A stretch of DNA of 64,000 nucleotides, from the NCBI RefSeq assembly GCF_038446665.1, contig NZ_CP151802.1, positions 3,410,001 to 3,474,000 of the forward strand, written 5' to 3'. This document shows positions 1 to 10,072 of the stretch, one piece after another. Position 1 is the stretch's first letter, and each line of letters opens with the position of its first letter. The translations under genes and the position numbers were made by a program. The notes below the pieces were generated by a model. It made no database searches. It was not told the DNA's origin and was given only the letters and a program-made list of their open reading frames with translations. The stretch comes from Lysobacter sp. FW306-1B-D06B. GTDB taxonomy: Bacteria > Pseudomonadota > Gammaproteobacteria > Xanthomonadales > Xanthomonadaceae.

Positions 1-58
1 ACGAAGGCCGCTCTGCGAACTCGGGCATGATGCCTGCAGTCCAATCCGGCCCCGCGCC

Positions 59-904
59 ATGTCCCTCACCGTCGAATCCTTCGAACTCCACGACCGCCCC
101 GGTCTGCGCCTGCGTCTTGGCGACGCCAGCGCGGAGCTCGCACTGCAGGGCGCACAGGTGCTGTCATGGAAGCCGGCGCCGGCACGCGAATGCCTTTACC
201 TGAGCCCGCGCGCCAGCCATGGGCCCGGTGTGGCGATACGCGGCGGCATTCCGGTGATCTTTCCGCAGTTCGCCGGACGCGGGCCGCTGCCCAAGCACGG
301 TTTCGCGCGGCTGCTGGAATGGGACTTCGTCGGCATCCAGGCAACCGACGCGGGCCGCGAAGTCGCCGTGCTCGAACTCCAGGACAACGAGCACACGCTC
401 GCGCAGTGGCCGTCGCGTTTCCGCGCGCGATTGCAGGTCGCGCTGTCGCCAGGCGCCTTGGAGGTGGGGCTGGAGATCCTCAATCGTGACGCCTCGCCCT
501 TCGCCTTCACCGCCGCGCTGCATACGTACCTGCGTGTCGGCCGGCTGGCCGCGACCGCGCTGCACGGGCTGGAAGCCGTCGGTTACGAGGACAGCGCCCG
601 CAAGGGCATGGCGATGCCCGCCTCAGGCGCGCCGGTGCAGTTCGAGGGCGAACTCGACCGGATCTACGCCGCCGCGCCGCCGCGCCTGCTCCTGCAGGAC
701 GGCGACACGGCATTGCATATCGACAGCGAAGGTTTCCACGACGCGGTTGTCTGGAACCCCGGCGCGACGCTGGCCGCTTCGATGGGCGATCTGGGCGCCG
801 CCGAGCACCTGAGGTTCGTCTGCGTCGAGGCGGCGACGGTGATCGAGCCGATCACGCTGGCGCCGGGCGAACGCTGGCAGGGTTCGCAGCGACTGCGCGT
901 GTGA
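59..904 (+). CDS. D-hexose-6-phosphate mutarotase (YeaD-like aldose epimerase)
   Basis: A 281-residue cytosolic protein of the aldose 1-epimerase superfamily, YeaD/hexose-6-phosphate mutarotase branch, which interconverts alpha and beta anomers of sugar phosphates. Visible family features are the early GGIPVIFPQF segment, HGFARLLEW with the first conserved His, ALHTYLRV with the second, and the C-terminal VCVEAATVIEPITLAPGE, whose Glu corresponds to the catalytic base. Length is normal for the family. The ATG at 59 precedes conserved sequence closely. It runs convergently to the arginine/proline operon, ending 12 bases from the proA stop, so it is not part of that operon. Family assignment is firm; the exact sugar phosphate is inferred. 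Confidence 0.9.
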   Translation: MSLTVESFELHDRPGLRLRLGDASAELALQGAQVLSWKPAPARECLYLSPRASHGPGVAIRGGIPVIFPQFAGRGPLPKHGFARLLEWDFVGIQATDAGREVAVLELQDNEHTLAQWPSRFRARLQVALSPGALEVGLEILNRDASPFAFTAALHTYLRVGRLAATALHGLEAVGYEDSARKGMAMPASGAPVQFEGELDRIYAAAPPRLLLQDGDTALHIDSEGFHDAVVWNPGATLAASMGDLGAAEHLRFVCVEAATVIEPITLAPGERWQGSQRLRV

Positions 905-916
905 GTCCGCGTCGGC

Positions 917-2200
917 TCAGTCGGCGCGCGGGTGCGTTTCGCGCGATCCGGCATGCCGCACCTGCCCGTCCCCCCGCACCACGAAGCGCTCGATGGTGAG
1001 CGATTCCGCGCCCATCGGACCGTAGGCGTGCAGCCGCGTGGTGGAGATGCCGATCTCCGCGCCCAGGCCCAACTGCCCGCCGTCGTTGAAACGCGAGGAC
1101 GCGTTGACCATCACGGCCGAGCTGCGCGTGCCGCGCACGAAGGCATCGGCCGCCGCCGCATCCTCCGTGGCGATCACCTCGGTGTGGTCCGAACCGTGGC
1201 GCGCGATGTGCGCCAGCGCGTCGTCGAGGTCGTCCACCACGCGCACCGCGATGATGAGGTCGAGGTACTCCGCGTCGTAGTCGGCGTCCGTCACCGCCTT
1301 GGCTTGCGGCACGATCGCCCGCGTCCGCTCGCAGCCGCGTACTTCGACGCCTGAATCGGACAGGCGCCGTATCGCTTCGGGCAGGAAGCGCCCGGCGATG
1401 TCGCGATGCACGAGCAGCGTCTCCAGCGCGTTGCACACGCCCGGGCGCGAGGCCTTGCCGTCCACCAGCAGGTCCAGCGCACACGCCACGTCGGCCGCGC
1501 GATCGACGTACAGATGGCACACGCCCTTGTAGTGCTTGATGACCGGCACGCGTGCGTGCTCGGCGACGAAGCGGATCAGGCTCTCGCCACCACGCGGGAT
1601 GGCCAGGTCGATGAGGTCGGACAGTTGCAGCAGTTCCAGCACGTGCTCGCGCGCGGGATCGGACACCAACGACACCGCCGCCTCCGGCAGCCCTTCCTCG
1701 CGCAATGCGGCATGCAGGCAGGCGGCGATGGCGGCATTGCTGGCGCGGGCCTCCGAGCCGCCACGCAGCAGCACCGCGTTGCCGGCCTTCAGGCACAGCG
1801 CGGCGGCGTCCGCGGTCACGTTCGGGCGCGCCTCGTAGATCATCGCGATCAGGCCCAGCGGAATGCGCTGGCGCTCGATCACCAGGCCATTGGGCAATAC
1901 TTCACGCCGTGTGACCTGCCCGAGCGGATCGGCCTGCGCCGCAACCTCTCGCAACCCGTTCGCGATCGCGTCGATTCGGGCGTCATCCAGGGCGAGGCGG
2001 TCGAGCACCGCGACCCCCAGGCCGCCGGCGCGACCGCGCTCCATGTCTTCGGCATTCGCGGCGAGCACGTCGGCACGCCGGTGCGAAAGCGTTTCGGCCA
2101 TGCGTTCGATCAGGCGACGGCGCGCGTCCCCGTCGAGCCGGGCGATGTGGGTCGCCGCTTCGCGTGCGCGTTCGGCCAGGTGGCGGACGTAGCCGCTCAT
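917..2200 (-). CDS. proA: Gamma-glutamyl phosphate reductase (proline biosynthesis)
   Basis: A 427-residue ALDH-superfamily enzyme reducing gamma-glutamyl phosphate to glutamate-5-semialdehyde with NADPH, the second step of proline synthesis. The catalytic Cys lies in [29 protein letters not shown] and GGEFDGG-like segments (here [17 protein letters not shown]) match the family, and the length is typical. The start ATG overlaps the proB stop by three bases (proB TGA inside ATGA), so the two are translationally coupled and transcribed last in the arginine/proline operon. The protein ends with a short polar tail after the conserved HAYGPMG region. Confidence 0.97.
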   Translation of the reverse strand: MSGYVRHLAERAREAATHIARLDGDARRRLIERMAETLSHRRADVLAANAEDMERGRAGGLGVAVLDRLALDDARIDAIANGLREVAAQADPLGQVTRREVLPNGLVIERQRIPLGLIAMIYEARPNVTADAAALCLKAGNAVLLRGGSEARASNAAIAACLHAALREEGLPEAAVSLVSDPAREHVLELLQLSDLIDLAIPRGGESLIRFVAEHARVPVIKHYKGVCHLYVDRAADVACALDLLVDGKASRPGVCNALETLLVHRDIAGRFLPEAIRRLSDSGVEVRGCERTRAIVPQAKAVTDADYDAEYLDLIIAVRVVDDLDDALAHIARHGSDHTEVIATEDAAAADAFVRGTRSSAVMVNASSRFNDGGQLGLGAEIGISTTRLHAYGPMGAESLTIERFVVRGDGQVRHAGSRETHPRAD

Positions 2201-3363
2201 GGCATGGTCTCCGTGTGCGCGGGTGCGGCGTCGAGCAGCACCAGGTCGTCGCGATGCACCACCGATTCGCCGTAGCGGAAGCCGAGCAGGCCTTCGATTT
2301 CATTGCTGTGGTGGCGTGCGATGCGGCGGATCTCGCTGGCGCTGTATTGGGCCAGCCCGCGCGCGAACACCGCGGACTCGGTGCCCGTCACTATCTCCAC
2401 CGCATCGCCACGGCGGAAATCCCCTTCCACCGAAACGACGCCGCCCGGCAGCAGCGACGCGCCCTGCCGATGCAGCGCCGCGAACGCGCCCGCATCCACC
2501 TGCAGGCGTCCCGACGCGGGCGCATGCCGCAGCCACTGCTTGCGCGCACGCAGCCGATCACCCTGCGCGGCCACCAGCGTGCCGTGCAGGCGATCGTGCT
2601 CCAGCGCCCGCACCACGTCCGCTTCGCGCCCGCAGAACAGCGCGGTGGCGATGCCCGCCGCACCCGCCTTCGCCGCGGCTTCCAGTTTGGTGCGCATGCC
2701 GCCGGTTCCGAGCATTCCGGCGCCGCCGCTGGCGGCTTCGAGCAGTTCGGGCGTGATCTTCTCTACCCGCTCCACCGGTCGCGCCGACGGATCGCGCGGG
2801 TGCGCGCTGTACAGGCCGCCGATATCGGTGGCGATGAGCAGCAGGTCCGCGTCGACCAGCGATGCCACCGCGGCGGCGAGGTTGTCGTTGTCGCCGAGCT
2901 TGAGTTCGTCGACAGCGACGGCATCGTTCTCGTTGATGACGGGCAACGCGCCCAGCCGCAGCAGTTCGCGCAAGGTAGCGCGAGCGTTGAGGTAGCGGCG
3001 ACGATTGCGCAAGTCGTCGTGGGTGAGCAGCACCTGCGCGACGGGCCGATCGACCAGTTGCTGCCAGAACGTCACCAGCGACGCCTGCCCAAGCGAGGCC
3101 AACGCCTGCCGCAGCACCAGGCCGTCGCCACCGGCACCGACGCGATGTCGTCCCGCCGCGACCGCGCCGGACGACACCAGCACGACCTCGCGCTGCCGCG
3201 CGCGGGACTGTTCGATGAAGTGCGCGAGCGCGACGGCATGGCGTGGGTCCAGGCCGCTCGCATTGCCGGCACCGACGTCGCCTGCAAGCAGGCTGCTGCC
3301 GACCTTGAGCACGGCGCGGCGCCAGTCCGGCAGCGGCTGCGCATTGAAATCGCCTGCACTCAT
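2197..3363 (-). CDS. proB: Glutamate 5-kinase with PUA domain
   Basis: A 388-residue kinase phosphorylating glutamate for proline synthesis. The N-terminal amino-acid-kinase domain shows [19 protein letters not shown] and [18 protein letters not shown]; the last roughly 100 residues form a PUA domain ([20 protein letters not shown]), giving the long proteobacterial form. The reading frame stays open far upstream into the preceding gene, but the conserved protein begins at the ATG at 3361-3363 ([14 protein letters not shown]), 26 bases after the serine hydrolase stop, so I place the start there. Proline feedback normally acts on this enzyme (family knowledge). Confidence 0.95.
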   Translation of the reverse strand: MSAGDFNAQPLPDWRRAVLKVGSSLLAGDVGAGNASGLDPRHAVALAHFIEQSRARQREVVLVSSGAVAAGRHRVGAGGDGLVLRQALASLGQASLVTFWQQLVDRPVAQVLLTHDDLRNRRRYLNARATLRELLRLGALPVINENDAVAVDELKLGDNDNLAAAVASLVDADLLLIATDIGGLYSAHPRDPSARPVERVEKITPELLEAASGGAGMLGTGGMRTKLEAAAKAGAAGIATALFCGREADVVRALEHDRLHGTLVAAQGDRLRARKQWLRHAPASGRLQVDAGAFAALHRQGASLLPGGVVSVEGDFRRGDAVEIVTGTESAVFARGLAQYSASEIRRIARHHSNEIEGLLGFRYGESVVHRDDLVLLDAAPAHTETMP

Positions 3364-3389
3364 CCGTTCATCTCCCGCATGCATGGAGC

Positions 3390-4526
3390 TTACTGCGTTC
3401 CGTATTCCCATTCGTAAGGCACACCGGTCTGGCCGAGCACGAAGCGCACAAGGCCCGCAAACCCCTTCTCGCTGCGCACATCGTTCGACAGGATCACCAC
3501 GCAGCGCTGGTGCCGCTCGACGCACACCCAGGTGTTGCCCGTGGTGTCGTTGTGCCCACCCTTGAAGAAGCCAGGACCCTGCGGCCCATCGAAGACCACC
3601 ACGCCCAGCCCGGCCGCGAGGTCCTTGCGTCGCAGGTTTACAGGGAGTTCCGGCTGCAATGACGGGAATTGCGACTTCGTCGTGATCGGCCGCTGCGGAC
3701 GGACCATCTCGGCCCGCCCTTCGCGCGAGAGCCCATCGCCGCGCACGAACGCCGCCGCGAACTTCGCGAAGTCCGCGATCGTGGTGTCCATCGAACCAGC
3801 GGCCCGCACCTTGGAGCGCTCGTCGTGCGGCTCGACCTTGCCATTCGCATCCCAGCCGTCGGCGAGGTTGCCGGCGAAATCCGCGCGCCAGACCAGGCTC
3901 GTGCGCGTCATGCCGAACTCGTCGAAGATCTTCGCGGCCTGCGCGCCGACGTCGATGCCCTGCCCCGTCTCCATCACGAACTGCAGCGTGTTCAGCCCGT
4001 CGCCCGAATAGGCGTAGCGCGCGCCCGGATCGAAGTGGAAGTGCAGCTTCTCGTCGGGTTCGAGGAATCCGAAATTGGCGAACCCCGTGGCGTGCGTCAG
4101 CGCGATGCGCGGTGTCAGCCGGCGCCAGCGCTCGTCCAGCGCGGTCCAGTCGGCGTAGCGATTGGCGATGTCGCTGGAGTGGTACTCGGGCAACGGCTTG
4201 GGCAGCAGCTCGGCGAAGGACGTGTCCAGGCCGAAGCGGCCCTGCTCCACCTGCCGCATCACCGTGTAGGCGAACACCGCCTTGGTGAGCGATGCGCCGT
4301 ACATGATCGTGTCCGTCTGCAACGGTTCGCCCGCCTCGTTGCGCACGCCGTGCGCGGCGACGTGCACCGGCCGGCCCTCGTCGATCACGGCGATGGCGAG
4401 CCCTTTCGCGCCCGTCTCGCGCATCACGCGCGCGACTTGGGCATCGATCGCGCCGGGAGTCGGAATCCCGTGCGCGAAAGCAAGCAGCGGCGCGGACGTC
4501 AGCAGTGCGATGAAGCAACCTCGCAT
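3390..4526 (-). CDS. Exported serine hydrolase, class C beta-lactamase/DD-peptidase family
   Basis: A 378-residue beta-lactamase-superfamily serine hydrolase with an N-terminal signal peptide (MRGCFIALLTSAPLLAFAHG), hence probably periplasmic. The nucleophile motif SxxK is seen as ASLTK about 80 residues in, and a YSGDG segment stands where class C enzymes have YxN, so the Asn position is replaced. GHND near the C-terminus replaces the usual KTG-type triad. Three in-frame ATGs are possible; AAGGGGA six bases before the ATG at 4524-4526 fixes the start. The gene is inserted between argH and proB in the same orientation. Substrate unknown: it could be an esterase, peptidase or cell-wall enzyme rather than a drug-resistance beta-lactamase. 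Confidence 0.8.
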   Translation of the reverse strand: MRGCFIALLTSAPLLAFAHGIPTPGAIDAQVARVMRETGAKGLAIAVIDEGRPVHVAAHGVRNEAGEPLQTDTIMYGASLTKAVFAYTVMRQVEQGRFGLDTSFAELLPKPLPEYHSSDIANRYADWTALDERWRRLTPRIALTHATGFANFGFLEPDEKLHFHFDPGARYAYSGDGLNTLQFVMETGQGIDVGAQAAKIFDEFGMTRTSLVWRADFAGNLADGWDANGKVEPHDERSKVRAAGSMDTTIADFAKFAAAFVRGDGLSREGRAEMVRPQRPITTKSQFPSLQPELPVNLRRKDLAAGLGVVVFDGPQGPGFFKGGHNDTTGNTWVCVERHQRCVVILSNDVRSEKGFAGLVRFVLGQTGVPYEWEYGTQ

Positions 4527-4617
4527 GGTGTTCCCCTTCATCATGGTTGGAACCGTGAGATGCCGGAACTGCGACTGCATTGAAGCCCGCACCCCCGCGC
4601 GTGGCCTGTGCCGGAGG

Positions 4618-5910
4618 TTACAAGGCCAACGCGGACAGGCGCGACTTCAACGCGTCCAGGCGCAGATCCGCCGACGCACCCGGCGAGACGCGCGCCTTCA
4701 GGCTGGCCTCCGGATCGCCCTGCGCCCAGCGTGCCGGGTCCGCCGCCTGGCGGTAGGCCTCGCGGAACGGCAGGCCCTGGCGCGCCATGTCGACGGCCAG
4801 GTCGGTGGCGTACATCGACGGATCCAGCGCTTCACGCATGCGCTCGGTCTTCCACTCCAGGTTGCGCAGCAGGTCCGGGAGCAGCTCCAGCGCATCCAGG
4901 CCACGGCCGAAGGCGTGGAAGATCGCGCCCTTGGAGAACTGAAGATCGCGGTGATAGCCCGAGGGCAGCGAGAGCAGCTGTTCGATCTCCGTGCGCGCGG
5001 AGGCGGCGGCGGAGTAGCTGGCGCGCATGAGTTCGATCACGTCCGGGTTGCGCTTGTTGGGCATGATCGAGCTGCCCGTGGTGTATTGCGCGGGCAGTGC
5101 GACGAAACCGAACTCCGCGCTGGTGAACAGGCTCAGGTCCCAGGCCAGTCGGCGCAGGTCGAGCAGCGCGGAGGACAACGCCTCGATCGCCGCCATCTCG
5201 AACTTGCCGCGCGACAGCTGCGCGTAGGCGGCGGACACCTGCAGCCGGCCGAAGCCAAGCGCCTGCGTGGTGTGGTCGCGCGCCAGCGGCAGGTTCACGC
5301 CGTAGCCGGCAGCGCTGCCAAGCGGGTTCGCATCCACCCAGGCCAACGTCTGCGCGGCGCGCTGCGCATCGTCGATGAAACCTTCCGCCCACGCGGCCCA
5401 CCACATGCCCAGCGAGGACACGACGGCGCGCTGCAGATGCGTGTAACCGGGGAGCGCGATCGACTGCTCGGCCTCGGCGCGGGCGAGCGCGACCTCGGCG
5501 CTCTCGCGGCAGGTGGCGTACAGGCGCGCGAGGCGGTCCTTGAGCCACAGGCGCGTGGCGACGAGGATCTGATCGTTGCGGCTGCGGCCGGTGTGGATCT
5601 TCTTGCCGGCATCGCCGAGGCGTTCGACCAGGCGCGCTTCGATCGCGGAATGGCCGTCCTCGTACTGATCGTCCAGCACGAACGCACCGGCGCTGAAATC
5701 GGCGGCGAGCACGCTCAGCTCATGCTCCAGGCCGGCGAGTTCCCCGGCCGTGAGGATGCCGATCTGCTGCAGTCCCTGCGCGTGCGCGCGGCTGGCCTCG
5801 ATGTCGAACATGAAGAACTCGCGGTCGAGGATCACGTCGTCGCCGGCGAGGAAATGCTGGATGCGCGCATCCACCTTCACGCCCGGCTTCTGCCACAACA
5901 ATCCGCTCAT
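4618..5910 (-). CDS. argH: Argininosuccinate lyase
   Basis: A 430-residue fumarase/aspartase-superfamily lyase that splits argininosuccinate into arginine and fumarate. The family signature [12 protein letters not shown] is present, as are TGRSRNDQ and GYTHLQRA(V). The N-terminus [14 protein letters not shown] begins at the ATG 5908-5910, which overlaps the argC stop by four bases (ATGA). The open frame continues upstream inside argC but has no conserved sequence there. Somewhat shorter than many ArgH proteins, which often reach about 460 residues, but the conserved blocks are all present. Last arginine-specific gene of the operon before the serine hydrolase. Confidence 0.96.
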   Translation of the reverse strand: MSGLLWQKPGVKVDARIQHFLAGDDVILDREFFMFDIEASRAHAQGLQQIGILTAGELAGLEHELSVLAADFSAGAFVLDDQYEDGHSAIEARLVERLGDAGKKIHTGRSRNDQILVATRLWLKDRLARLYATCRESAEVALARAEAEQSIALPGYTHLQRAVVSSLGMWWAAWAEGFIDDAQRAAQTLAWVDANPLGSAAGYGVNLPLARDHTTQALGFGRLQVSAAYAQLSRGKFEMAAIEALSSALLDLRRLAWDLSLFTSAEFGFVALPAQYTTGSSIMPNKRNPDVIELMRASYSAAASARTEIEQLLSLPSGYHRDLQFSKGAIFHAFGRGLDALELLPDLLRNLEWKTERMREALDPSMYATDLAVDMARQGLPFREAYRQAADPARWAQGDPEASLKARVSPGASADLRLDALKSRLSALAL

Positions 5911-6875
5911 GCCGCCTGCTCCATCGCGGGAATGCCCGCGCGTTCGTCCAGCCCGAAGGCCAGGTTGAGGTTCTGCAACGCCTGCGTCGCCGCGCCCTTG
6001 AGGAGGTTGTCCTCGGTGGCGACCACGACCAGCCGCTTGCCGTCCGGCGCGAGCGTGAAACCGCCCAGCTCGACGTGATGGCGGCCGGCGATGCGGCTCA
6101 CCCACGGCGCCTCGTCCAGCACCTCCACCATCGGCTCGCCCGCGTAGCGTTCGCGATAACGCGCCATCACCTCGTCGCGTTCGAACACGCGCGACAGCGG
6201 CAGGTTGGCGGTGATCGTCAAACCACGGAAATGCGGCGCGACGTGCGGCAGGAATTGCACTTCGTGCCCAAGCTGGCGCGTGACCTCGCGCTCATGGACG
6301 TGATTGGTCAGCGCGTAGGGCATGAGGTTGTCGCGCAGCTTGTCCGGATCGTTCTTGTCCGACGGCGACGTGCCGGCGCCGGAATAGCCGGACACGCCGA
6401 AGCACTGCACCGGCCCGGACAGCGCATCGAGCATCGGCGCCACCGCCAGCTGCATCGCGGTCGCGTAGCAGCCCGGGTTGCTGATGCGGCGCTGGCCGTC
6501 GTACTTCGCGCGGGTGAGTTCCGGCAGGCCGTAGTACCAGCCGTCGTCGAAACGATAATCGGCCGACAGATCGACGATCACCGGGTCCATCCCCGCCGCG
6601 TCGAACGCCGCCACGCAGGCCGCCGCCTTGCCGTTGGGCAGCGCGAGCACCACCGCGTCCGCGCCCAGCCCCGGCAATTCCTCGTGCGCCGGCGCGGTGT
6701 AGCGAAGTTCCGGATCGATTCCGGCCACGCCTTCGAAATGGTCGGCCACGCGCTGGCCGACGAGTTCCCGCGAGGACACGAACGACAATTCGAAGTTCGG
6801 ATGGCCGGCGATCAGCCGGATGAGTTCGGCGCCGACGTAGCCGCGCGCGCCGACGATGCCAACGGTCTTCTTCAC
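5907..6875 (-). CDS. argC: N-acetyl-gamma-glutamyl-phosphate reductase
   Basis: A 322-residue NADPH-dependent reductase making N-acetylglutamate semialdehyde. The N-terminal Rossmann motif is [17 protein letters not shown] and the catalytic Cys sits in SNPGCYAT. The start is a GTG at 6873-6875 that overlaps the stop of the upstream GNAT gene (GTGA), and the stop overlaps argH, so both junctions are translationally coupled. Length and motif order are typical of the shorter type-1 ArgC found in xanthomonads. Confidence 0.96.
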   Translation of the reverse strand: MKKTVGIVGARGYVGAELIRLIAGHPNFELSFVSSRELVGQRVADHFEGVAGIDPELRYTAPAHEELPGLGADAVVLALPNGKAAACVAAFDAAGMDPVIVDLSADYRFDDGWYYGLPELTRAKYDGQRRISNPGCYATAMQLAVAPMLDALSGPVQCFGVSGYSGAGTSPSDKNDPDKLRDNLMPYALTNHVHEREVTRQLGHEVQFLPHVAPHFRGLTITANLPLSRVFERDEVMARYRERYAGEPMVEVLDEAPWVSRIAGRHHVELGGFTLAPDGKRLVVVATEDNLLKGAATQALQNLNLAFGLDERAGIPAMEQAA

Positions 6876-7492
6876 GTCAGCTCACTCCCTTGTTCGTGCT
6901 GCTGCAGCCGGTGCTCGAGATTGCGCTTCACGGCCGGCCATTCGGATTCGATGATGGAGAACACCACGGTGTCGCGGAAGGAACCGTCGGGCATGCGCAT
7001 GTGGTTGCGCAGCACACCGTCCTGCTTGGCGCCCAGGCGCGCGATGGCGGCACGCGAGCGCTCGTTGAACCAGTTGGTGCGGAACTCCACCGCGATGCAC
7101 TTCCAGGCTTCGAACGCGTGGCCCAGCAGCAATCGTTTGGCTTCGGTGTTCACCGCCGTGCGCTGCACGCGCCGCGAGTACCAGGTGTAGCCGATCTCGA
7201 CACGACGGTGCTCGTGGTCGACGTTGCAGAACGTGGTCTGGCCGACGACCTCGCCGGTCTCGCGCAGGCGCACGACGAACGGCAGGAAGGTGCCCTTGTG
7301 CCGGCGTTCGAGCATCGTCGCGACATGGGCGTCGATGCTGTCGGGCGACGGAACGCTGGTGAACCACAACGTCCACAGCTCGCCGTCGCGCGCGGCCTGG
7401 GCGAGTTCGGGCGCATGCGCGGCCTCCATCGGTTCCAGGCGCACGTGGCGGCCTTCCAGGACCACCGGGTCGAGGAACGCTACGTCGCTCAT
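6872..7492 (-). CDS. GNAT N-acetyltransferase, RimJ/RimL type
   Basis: A 206-residue acetyl-CoA-dependent N-acetyltransferase. It opens with [18 protein letters not shown], typical of RimJ/RimL-like Acetyltransf_3 proteins; [24 protein letters not shown] is the beta4 region, and [19 protein letters not shown] follows, with [17 protein letters not shown] near the C-terminus. The ATG at 7490-7492 overlaps the argB stop (ATGA), so it is co-translated with argB and argC. It is not the synthase domain of the NAGS/K fusion, which is separate and upstream. Its acceptor is unknown: protein N-terminus, an amino acid or a small amine are all possible. Confidence 0.85.
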   Translation of the reverse strand: MSDVAFLDPVVLEGRHVRLEPMEAAHAPELAQAARDGELWTLWFTSVPSPDSIDAHVATMLERRHKGTFLPFVVRLRETGEVVGQTTFCNVDHEHRRVEIGYTWYSRRVQRTAVNTEAKRLLLGHAFEAWKCIAVEFRTNWFNERSRAAIARLGAKQDGVLRNHMRMPDGSFRDTVVFSIIESEWPAVKRNLEHRLQQHEQGSELT

Positions 7493-8817
7493 GTCGGGTC
7501 CGCCAGTGTGGGAACGCGCGTCGCGCAGTGCTCCACGCAACGTGCGATTTCGCCGAAGCCGTCCATGCCGTACCAGAAGACCTTCCACTTCTCCTGCTTG
7601 AGGCAGCCGTCGGACTCGGCGTAGTAGAACGGATTGACCGGATTGCCATGGCGCGAACGCCAGAACAGGCGCGGATTCTGCTCGCGCATCACCTGCCAGA
7701 CGGCGCGTCCGAGGCCTTCACCCTGCGCTTCGTCGAGCACGGCGAACTTGTCGAGGTACGTTCCGGCGTCCTCGGCCGTGAGGATCACGGCGGCGCGGTA
7801 GTTCTCGCTGACGTAGGCGCGATGCAGCGTCGTGCACTCGAAGTAGTCCGGCAGCAGGCGGCGGCCGAAGGCGGATTCGATCAGCCCGCGCAGACGCTCC
7901 AGGTCCAGCTCGTTCCACTGCATCACCTGCAGAACGCGCTCGCCGCGGCGCACCAGCGTGCCGGAGCCCTTGTGCGTGAACAGCTCCTTCGCCAGCTCCG
8001 ATGGCTTGGTGATGGACACCGAAGACGTCAGCGGCAGCTTGTCGAGCAGGTCCTTGATCTGCTCGATCTTCACGCGCATGCCGCCGTTGATCCACGGCTG
8101 CGACATGAGGTGGTCGTACTCGGTCGACAGGTTGATCGAATCGATCACGCGGCCGTTGTCGTCGAGCAGGCCGCCGGTGCCGGTCAGGAAGACGATCTTG
8201 TACGGCTGCAGCTTCTGCACCAGCTCATTGGCGGCGAAGTCGGCGTTGACGTTGAGGATCTGGCCGCCGGCGGTTTCGCCCAGGCTTGCGATCACCGGGA
8301 TCGAGCCCGCGCGCAGGCTGGCCTCGATCGGCGCGAGGTTGACGCGCTTCACTTCGCCGACGAGCCCGTAGGTGTCGCGGTCGAGGTAATCGGCTTCGAA
8401 CACGCCGGACACGATCGAGGTGGCACGCGCATCGAACGCCTGCAACGCTTCGACCAGCTTGAGGTTCTGCGACTGGAACACGCGGCGCACGATGGCGAGC
8501 GCTTCCGGCGAAGTCACGCGCAGGCCGTTGACGGTCTGCTTGACGATGCCGGCAGCGGAAAGCTCCTCGTCCAGCTGCGGGCCGGCGCCGTGGATAACGA
8601 TGGGCGTCAGGCCGACGTCCTGCAGAAACGCGAGCGAGGACGTCAGTGCTTCCAGATCATCGCGCAGCACCGCGCCGCCGACCTTGACCACGGCGAAGCG
8701 CTTGGCGTCCAGCTGCGAAAAGCGCTTGAGGTACTGCGAGATTTCCTTTGCGCTGGCCATGCTCGAAAGCAGGCGCACGATGGTCTGGCGGGTTTGGATG
8801 TCGCGAGTGTCGTTCAT
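7489..8817 (-). CDS. argB: Bifunctional N-acetylglutamate kinase/synthase (NAGS/K)
   Basis: A 442-residue fusion. Residues about 1-290 form an amino-acid-kinase domain ([40 protein letters not shown]) and about 295-440 a GNAT-type synthase domain, including [19 protein letters not shown] and ending near [16 protein letters not shown]. In Xanthomonas such a protein carries both first steps of arginine synthesis, acetylating glutamate and phosphorylating the product (established for NAGS/K). The N-terminus [17 protein letters not shown] is also characteristic. It is co-transcribed after argE', with a 159-base gap that holds two hairpins, and couples to the GNAT gene by an ATGA overlap. Arginine feedback inhibition is expected from the family. 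Confidence 0.95.
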   Translation of the reverse strand: MNDTRDIQTRQTIVRLLSSMASAKEISQYLKRFSQLDAKRFAVVKVGGAVLRDDLEALTSSLAFLQDVGLTPIVIHGAGPQLDEELSAAGIVKQTVNGLRVTSPEALAIVRRVFQSQNLKLVEALQAFDARATSIVSGVFEADYLDRDTYGLVGEVKRVNLAPIEASLRAGSIPVIASLGETAGGQILNVNADFAANELVQKLQPYKIVFLTGTGGLLDDNGRVIDSINLSTEYDHLMSQPWINGGMRVKIEQIKDLLDKLPLTSSVSITKPSELAKELFTHKGSGTLVRRGERVLQVMQWNELDLERLRGLIESAFGRRLLPDYFECTTLHRAYVSENYRAAVILTAEDAGTYLDKFAVLDEAQGEGLGRAVWQVMREQNPRLFWRSRHGNPVNPFYYAESDGCLKQEKWKVFWYGMDGFGEIARCVEHCATRVPTLADPT

Positions 8818-8905
8818 CTTTGAGCGTAAGAAGTGCGTTGTTGCATCTGCTTCGGGCCGGCGGAGGCCGCCTCGCGGCCCCCTCAGGGTCTAGTGCCATA
8901 TCCCC

Positions 8906-8945
8906 GCCTCGCCTTCGGCGAGGCCGCCCCCTTGACTCAAGGGGG
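8906..8945. repeat. Twin hairpins in the argE'-argB gap
   Basis: Two adjacent perfect inverted repeats. The first is GCCTCGCC at 8906-8913 against GGCGAGGC at 8917-8924, loop TTC. The second is CCCCCTTGA at 8927-8935 against TCAAGGGGG at 8937-8945. There is no T-tract on either strand, so a strong intrinsic terminator is unlikely. Processing or partial attenuation between argE' and argB is the simplest reading (inference). The rest of the 8818-8976 gap shows no gene. Confidence 0.6.
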
Positions 8946-8976
8946 CTCCAACAGCTGGCTTACGGTTGTGCGGAGA

Positions 8977-10065
8977 TCAGGCAGTTTCGAGGATGCGGGT
9001 TACCGATTCGGTGTAGCGGTTCAGTTGCTCCAGCGCGACCCATTCGTCGGCGGTGTGCGCCTGGGCGATATCGCCCGGGCCGTACACCATCGCGGTCATG
9101 CCGGCCGCGGAGAACAACGACGCCTCCGTCCAGAAATCCACCGCGTTGCCGATCGGCAGGCCCAGCGCGTCGGCAAGATCGCGGGCTTCGAGGCGGCGGT
9201 TTTCCGCATCGGCGATATCGCCCGACGGCAGCGACGGCCCGCGGAAGGTTTCCTCGTAACGCTCCACCGCGCCGGCCTCGACCAGCGTGCCGAAGCGCTC
9301 GTGCAGCGCGTCGATGGACATCGACGGCAGCGGGCGGAAACCGAAACGCAGCTCGGCGCTGGGCGCAATCATGTTCGCCTTGATGCCGCCTTCGACGCGG
9401 CCGATGTTGAAGCGCAGGCCGGTCAGCCCGCCGAAACGCTGGTGCGCCTGGCTTTCGACATAGTCCAGCGCATGCCCGCCCCAGCGGATCGCCTGGTGCA
9501 GTGCGCTGGCGTGCATCGCATTCGCACCCGAGGCATGGCCGGCGATGCCGCGGAACTTCATCAGCACCGAGCTGATGCCGCGGTGCGCGAGCACGGCTTC
9601 GCACATCGTCGGTTCGGCGACGATCACATCCCGGAACGCGTGCCCGCTGGCGAGGAAGGCCGCGATGCAGCGCGCATCGTTGGCCTCCTCGTCGGTGGAG
9701 AACAGGAACGCGGCATCGCCCTGCGTCACCGATGCGGCGGTGAGCAGGCCGGCGGCGGCGCCCTTGATATCGCACGCGCCCAGGCCGATCGCGCGATCGG
9801 CGGTGACGCGCAGCACGTGCGGATCGGCGCTCCACGCTTCGGACGACGGCACGGTGTCCAGGTGCACGTTGAACAGACGAGTCGGGTTGCCGCGCACGGC
9901 GAGCATCGACACCGCACCGTCGCCATGGTCGATGACGTCGATGCGGAAGCCGTCGAGCTGCGAGCGCAGGTAGTCGAAGATGCCGCCCGTGCCGATGTCG
10001 CGCGGCGGATTGCGGGTGTCGTACGACACCAGCGCTTCGAGATGCTTGAGGGTCTTGGCGAGCAT
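8977..10065 (-). CDS. argE: N-acetylcitrulline/acetylornithine deacetylase (M20 family)
   Basis: A 362-residue M20/ArgE-family dinuclear metallohydrolase. Metal ligands are visible in NVHLDTVP (His, Asp), GACDIKG (Asp), STDEEAND (the Glu-Glu pair) and VAEPT. Because the same operon encodes an acetylornithine carbamoyltransferase, the likely substrate is N-acetylcitrulline rather than acetylornithine, as in Xanthomonas (family knowledge plus context). The protein starts MLAKTLKHLEALVSYDTRNPP, seven bases after the argG stop. Length matches the xanthomonad enzyme. Confidence 0.92.
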   Translation of the reverse strand: MLAKTLKHLEALVSYDTRNPPRDIGTGGIFDYLRSQLDGFRIDVIDHGDGAVSMLAVRGNPTRLFNVHLDTVPSSEAWSADPHVLRVTADRAIGLGACDIKGAAAGLLTAASVTQGDAAFLFSTDEEANDARCIAAFLASGHAFRDVIVAEPTMCEAVLAHRGISSVLMKFRGIAGHASGANAMHASALHQAIRWGGHALDYVESQAHQRFGGLTGLRFNIGRVEGGIKANMIAPSAELRFGFRPLPSMSIDALHERFGTLVEAGAVERYEETFRGPSLPSGDIADAENRRLEARDLADALGLPIGNAVDFWTEASLFSAAGMTAMVYGPGDIAQAHTADEWVALEQLNRYTESVTRILETA

Positions 10066-10072
10066 GTCCGGG

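Noticed and set aside
2197..4518. A 773-codon frame spanning proB and the serine hydrolase region
   Set aside because: Only the part after 3363 has kinase sequence; the rest is an out-of-frame shadow of the serine hydrolase gene.
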